Assembly (NCBI GenBank): GCA_033439265.1
Contig: JAVTVX010000009.1
Coordinates: 10,071,109 to 10,135,108, forward strand
Length of the DNA stretch: 64,000 nt
Direction: 5' to 3'
From: Dillenia suffruticosa
Taxonomy: Eukaryota; Streptophyta; Magnoliopsida; Dilleniales; Dilleniaceae
Shown here in pieces: positions 59,345-64,000 of this stretch (position 1 is the stretch's first letter; the number at the start of each line of letters is the position of its first letter). Below the pieces are notes generated by a model that saw only the letters and a program-made list of their open reading frames with translations, was not told the DNA's origin and did not search any database. The translations under genes were made by a program, and so were the position numbers.

Positions 59345-60180
59345 AATTTAAAGACAAAATCATGTCTTAAAAAGATGAGGGTATTGCTTTTTCATAGTAT
59401 CCTTGGACTCTAAAGTCTCTTTTTCGACCTGATCGCTTTTCCATTCGGTCTTAACAATTGGGAGATGTCTGTTCCGCAATCTCCTTATTAACAATCAAGA
59501 ATAGCTACAGGTTGGACTTTGAAACTCAAGTCTTCCCTTAGTTTGACCGGTGGAGTCTCTAAAATATGCGAAGGATCCGACAAATATTTCTTCAATATAG
59601 AGATATGAAATACATTGTGAACTTTCTCCAAATCCTGGGGCAACTATGCCACTTTTCCTATCTTATCAAGGATTTTAAAATGGCTAATGTAGCAAGAATT
59701 CAATTTTCCTCATTTCCAGAACCGGGTCACACCCTTCTAAGGTGATATTTTCAAAAATACTATGTCTCCAACCTCAAACTCTAAAGGTCTTCTCCTTTTG
59801 TCGGCATAGCTCTTTTTTCTATTTTGAGCTACCTTCATTCTTGTCTGAATCACCTTCACTTTTTATACGGTTGCTTCAATTAACTGAACATTTTGAATTT
59901 TTCTCTCTCTTACCTCATCCCAATACAATGGAGTTCTACATTTCTTTCCATATAGAGTCTCATAGGGTGGCATCTCAATACTTGTCTGGTAACTATTATT
60001 ATATGCAAACTCAATCAACGAGAGGTGCCTATCTCAACTCCCATGGAAGTCCCTTACACATACTCTAAGCATGTCTTCCAATATCTGAATCGTACGTTCC
60101 GATTGCCTATCAGTTTGATGATAGAAAGCTGTACTAAACTTTAACTTAGTCCCTAAGAACTCTTGCTGTTTCGATCAAAA
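59345..60180 (-). pseudogene. G4 integrase end and chromodomain-like tail
   Basis: Minus-strand frames with stops encode the integrase C-terminal region equivalent to 34690-35503 in G3: the [12 protein letters not shown] block near 60000, the KRRPLEFEVGD-like block near 59780, and the ILD(R)-like block near 59500. Unlike G3, the GA-rich LTR is not CpG-rich nearby. Decayed. Confidence 0.7.
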
Positions 60181-60199
60181 TCGGGAGGTGAATCTAGGA

Positions 60200-60805
60200 T
60201 CACGGTCTGAGATAATAGACACTGAAACTCCATGAACCTCTGATTGCATCAATGTATAGTTTGGCCAATCTCTCTAAAGAGTAAGTGTTCTGAATCGGAA
60301 GAAAATGGACTAACTTGGTGAGCCGGTCTACAATCACCCAAATGGCATCATAACGGCTCAGAATACGTGGCAATCCCACCACAAAGTCCATGGTGATGTA
60401 CTCCCATTTCCACTCAGGAATCGGCAGTGGTTGTGGGGTCCTAGCTGGTTTTTTATGTTCAGCTTTGACTTGTTGGCATGCAAGACATTTAGTTACAAAT
60501 TCAGCCATCTTCCTCTTCAACTCCGACCACCAATAAGTTTCCTTGATAGTTCAGTACAACTTAGTATTCCCGGAATGCATCGCATAAGTCGAGAAATGTG
60601 CCTCTTTAAGTATGGACCTTCGAATATCATCACTCTTGGGAACACAAATCTGTTTCCCATATACCACCATGCCATCCTCCCGGATATGGAACTCACCACC
60701 TTCACCCTTGTGAACCTTCTCCATTATACCCTTTAGCTCTCCATTAACTGCTTGAAGTTCTCTAATATGGTTCACTAAGGTTGGTCGCACTACAAATTTG
60801 ACCAA
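60200..60805 (-). pseudogene. G4 integrase zinc-binding and catalytic start
   Basis: The frame at 60551-60805 includes HFSTYAMHSGNTKLY, the HH half of the zinc finger. After a shift and stop near 60530, 60200-60520 has [15 protein letters not shown], the CC half, then ITMDFVVGLPR with the first catalytic aspartate and DRLTKLVHFLPI with the second. The last catalytic glutamate lies farther left in decayed sequence. Confidence 0.85.
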
Positions 60806-60821
60806 AAGTGCACCATGCTCA

Positions 60822-61211
60822 TTATTGGTTAGACCGACTCCAAGTGCCTACCAAGTATAAGAGATAAGAACTCCCATGAGATGCTAAAGAAGAAGACTTG
60901 CGGCTTAGGGCGTTCGCGACTATATTTGCTTCATTCGGGTGGTAATCTATCACTAAGTCATAGTCATTGATTAATTCTAACCACCTCCGTTGCCTCAAAT
61001 TTAGCTCTTTTTGAGTGAGCAAGTACTTAAGGCTTTTATGGTCGGTAAAGATTTTGCATATAGCCCCATATAAGTAGTGTCGCCATATCTTCAATGCGAA
61101 TACAATGACGGTTAATTCCAAATCATGCATGGGATAATTCAACTCATGTTTCTTCAATTGCCGAGAGGCATAAGCAATTACCGGCTCATTTTGCATCAAT
61201 ACACAACCCAA
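60822..61211 (-). pseudogene. G4 RNase H
   Basis: Carries [61 protein letters not shown] and [17 protein letters not shown]. The last motif has N where the catalytic aspartate of VADALSRK normally is. A stop on each side isolates it from reverse transcriptase and integrase. Confidence 0.85.
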
Positions 61212-61584
61212 CCCTTGTTACTTAGCATCACTAAACACTACATAATTACCACCATTAGTAGGGACGGAAAGAATTGGAGCGGATGTAAGTCTCTTCTTGA
61301 GCTCTTGAAAACATTCTTCACATTTGTCATCCCACTCAAATTTGACTCACTTTCAAGTCAAATTGGATAATGGACCTGCAATCTTGGAGAATCTTTCGAC
61401 AAATCTCCAGTAGTACCCTGCCAATCCAAGAAAACTCTCATCTCAGTACATTCTTCAATTGCTCCCACTTCAATATGGCTTATACTTTCCTTGGATGAAC
61501 AAATATCTCATCCCCGGATACCACATGTCCTAGAAAGCGGATATCCCTTAACCAGAATTCACATTTAGAGAACTTAGCATACAA

Positions 61585-62372
61585 TTACATCTCCCGAAGA
61601 GTTTGCAATACTATCCGGAGATGCTCAGAATGCTCCTCATCATTTTTGAAATATACCAAGATATCATTTATGTACACAATAATAAATTTATCCAAATAAG
61701 AATGGAATATTCTATTCATTAAGTCTATAAAAGCCACAGGAGCATTTGTCAATCCAAAAGACATTGCCATAAACTATAGTGGCCATAACGCGTTCTAAAT
61801 GTGGCTTTGTGGACATTACCCTCCTTGATTCTCAACTGATGGTACCCCGACCTTAAATCAATTTTTGAGAACACTCTAGCCCCTTGAAGTTTGTCGAAGA
61901 GATCATCAAACCTTGGCAATGGGTACTTGTTCTTGATGGTTACTTTATTGAGTTGCCGATAGTCTATACACAACTGGAAAGTGTCATCCTTCTTTTTCAC
62001 AAATAAGACCGGAGCACCCCAATGTGAGGTATTCGGTCGGATGAGCTCTTTCTTTAATAACTCTTGGAGTTGTACTTTTAGTTCCTTCAACTCCGCAGGT
62101 ACCATCCTATACGGAAGGATTGAAATCAGTGTGGTGTTGGGAACCAAATCAATAACAAATTCTAACTCCTGGATTGGAGACAGACTGGGCAACTTGTTCG
62201 GGAAAATATCTGGAAACTCATTTACCACTAAAACATCCCTCAAGTTTGGACCTTCAACCGTAGTGTCAATGATATGCGCAAGGTAGGTTTTACATCCCTT
62301 ATGCATTAGTCTTCTTGTTTCTATTGCTGAAATCACACAATTAAGCAAAATTTGTCGCTCATCGGCAAACAC
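61585..62372 (-). pseudogene. G4 reverse transcriptase
   Basis: Two overlapping frames. The first, 61749-62372, has [46 protein letters not shown] and RTRYGHYS. The second, 61585-61770, has [20 protein letters not shown] and YINDILVYF, where the catalytic YxDD is YIND, so one metal-binding aspartate is gone. Inactive. Confidence 0.88.
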
Positions 62373-62384
62373 AAGTTGGGGACA

Positions 62385-62758
62385 CTATAGTCTACAGAAC
62401 TCCACTTCTTTGGTGAAACAATCCACAAATGCTCGATGACGGTGTAACCAATCCATACCCAGAATGATATTAAAGTCCACCATATCTAACGGAATCAGAT
62501 CCGCTTCAAGGATTACTTCACCCACCTTCACTTCACAACCCTTATAGATCATATCCCTAATTAGTTGCTCTCCCAAGGGAGTGATAACAACAACTCTTCC
62601 TCAAGCAGAATCAAAAGCCTATTGGAATGCCAAGCAAATATTGTGCTCACAAATGAATTATTAAAATCCGTATCAATAAGCACACGGGCATTATCACCAA
62701 AGATTTTCATTGTACCCGTGATTACTTCCGAATTGTTTTGGGTTTCCTCATTAGTCAT
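62385..62758 (-). pseudogene. G4 protease
   Basis: Two frames. The upstream one has FGDNARVLIDTDFNNSFVS, with DTD in place of the DTG triad. After a shift near 62570 the second has FNIILGMDWLHRHRAF. Loss of the glycine and the shift make it inactive. Confidence 0.83.
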
Positions 62759-62785
62759 CTTATAGATTCTTATGTGAGTTCTTGG

Positions 62786-63756
62786 TTAGGGACGTTGAAG
62801 AGGAACGACTATTGTGTTGCTCCCAATCCCAATCCGTGGAGCGGTACTAGCCAATGGTGTAAAGGCGTTTGATTGACCACTTCTTGAGCCACTCGGGTGG
62901 TCTCGACTCAAATGAATGCCATGTCCATCTAGACCTAATTTGGGACAAACATTGCGAAAATGCCCTACTTTCCCATATTGGTAACACTTTGTCGACTTGG
63001 TACATGGTCCGGGATGGAACCTCTTGCAATTTCGACAAGGTAATTTCTTCGATCCCATTTACTTGTTCTCGGATGCAGCACTAGAATTAAGGGTATCAAA
63101 CTTTGATGGTTGTTGGCCTTTTGGAAAGCCAACGGACTCGTTTATTGGGACGCCACCATAGAAACTCGTGCTCCTATTCTTCTTGGAATTTTGGCTATAT
63201 ATGAACTCGGACTTTCTCTTCTTACCATGAGCATCTCTAATCTTCTCTAATCTTTCTCCGCTCAGTTAGCATATTCTCATCCCTCAAAACCAATTCCAAA
63301 ACATCTTGAAATGTATATCTCTTTGTTATCGACATCTTCTTCCTTCAACCCCGATTCAAATTTTGAACATAAAGACTTCTTGGAGGTTACAAACTCTCAA
63401 ACATATATAGCTAACTCTCTTCGCTCTGTCTCATATTCTGCCAAGGTTCTATTCCCCTGTGCTAACTTGAAGAATTCCTCTCTCTTTTGGTCCCTATAAA
63501 ACGGAGTGTACTACTTCTCTTCGAAAGCATTAAGAAATTCTCCCCAAGTAGGAGTAGAAGTCCTACCCATCACATTCTCCCACCAAGTATTTGCACTCTT
63601 ATCCAATAACTTCACAGCCACCCACAACTTCATCTCATCATCCAACCTCATGTCGGTGATAGTCTCTTGGATTCGGCCAATCCAATCCTTAGCCACTGAG
63701 GCATCACACGAACCCGAAAATATTTCATATCTGAGTTGTCTTGCCTCTTTATTCAA
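62786..63756 (-). pseudogene. G4 gag
   Basis: The frame 63511-63756 has ARQLRYEIFSGSCDASVAKDW and SANTWWENVMGRTSTPTWGEF, the gag core. The knuckle (62786-63058) reads CYQYGKVGHFRNVCP, with the second cysteine replaced by tyrosine. Stops and shifts between 63060 and 63510 break it. Upstream of 63756 I see no conserved start. Confidence 0.82.
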
Positions 63757-64000
63757 TTTCTACAACTCAATGATAGGGCGATCGACTGAAGTAACAATAT
63801 TACATTCAAAACTTTACCATTTTATTTCATTTATCAATTTTAGAAAAATTTCTAATTGCAAGAAAATAAGGAACAAGATTCTTTTTTTTCCGGTAAAAAA
63901 TTTCTTTAACATTAACATTTTCCTTTCTCGTTGTCAAAGCATCTCAACATGCTAAATAAATTAATAGTTACAAAAAATCCTTATTTACACATTTTTCCTA

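Larger units (their letters stand above)
56955..64000 (-). mobile_element. G4: diverged Ty3/gypsy chromovirus, minus strand, runs to the right edge
   Basis: The LTR (about 57126-59309) is followed to the right by a polypurine tract and, in minus-strand order, pol and gag up to about 63756. To the left of the LTR lies a leader with the first codons of gag, so internal sequence occurs on both sides. Protein similarity to G1-G3 is clear, but nucleotide identity is much lower and the base composition is AT-rich, indicating another subfamily. All domains are broken. Confidence 0.85.

Overview
This window is nuclear DNA of a flowering plant. The evidence is Ty3/gypsy chromoviruses with 2.4-3.0 kb long terminal repeats (LTRs), a Ty1/copia element primed by initiator tRNA-Met, CACTA-type DNA transposon ends, and one intron-containing plant GT14-type glycosyltransferase gene. 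The species cannot be told from the sequence. Most of the window is transposon; the GT14 gene at 26402-28349 is the only host gene I can support.

Left part (1-25.5 kb). A tandem array with a 580-bp higher-order period (1-1877) is followed by a broken coiled-coil/proline-rich reading frame (1970-2959) and a small copia-like solo LTR (3298-3563). Next comes a minus-strand gypsy element, G1 (about 4576-13087). It has lost its reverse-transcriptase active site, RNase H, integrase and 3' LTR, and its gag is split by a plus-strand solo LTR (6337-9240). G1 abuts a decayed LTR, which is itself split by a full-length minus-strand gypsy element, G2 (13421-22735, target-site duplication AAATA, integrase deleted). 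A simple-sequence region and a CACTA-like terminus (ending 25538) precede the gene.

Gene (25.5-28.4 kb). It has two exons and encodes 369 residues. The product is predicted to be a Golgi type II membrane glycosyltransferase of the core-2/I-branching (DUF266) family. The reading frame is intact despite the surroundings.

Right part (28.4-64 kb). A CACTA terminus (29274) and a minus-strand TNPA-like C-terminal exon (about 53.5-53.75 kb) bracket a nest of insertions. A copia element (30056-53191, TSD TAATC) contains solo LTR D (31696-47568, GGTTC). D contains solo LTR C (31759-44593, ATTTT). C contains full-length gypsy element G3 (32148-42274, CCACC). All four target-site duplications are exact, so the order of insertion can be read directly. 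A final stretch (about 56955-64000) holds a diverged minus-strand gypsy element, G4, whose LTR has internal sequence on both sides.

The gypsy elements belong to one lineage. They share initiator-tRNA-Met priming, an AGGGGGTT polypurine tract, a gag with a CCHC knuckle, and a C-terminal group II chromodomain-like tail (Tekay/Del type). The most interesting unexplained signal is inside their LTRs. Each subfamily keeps two candidate introns with the splice dinucleotides in the same places. Each LTR also has hairpins near its 5' end whose arms differ between subfamilies but still pair, and two further short inverted repeats near its 3' end.
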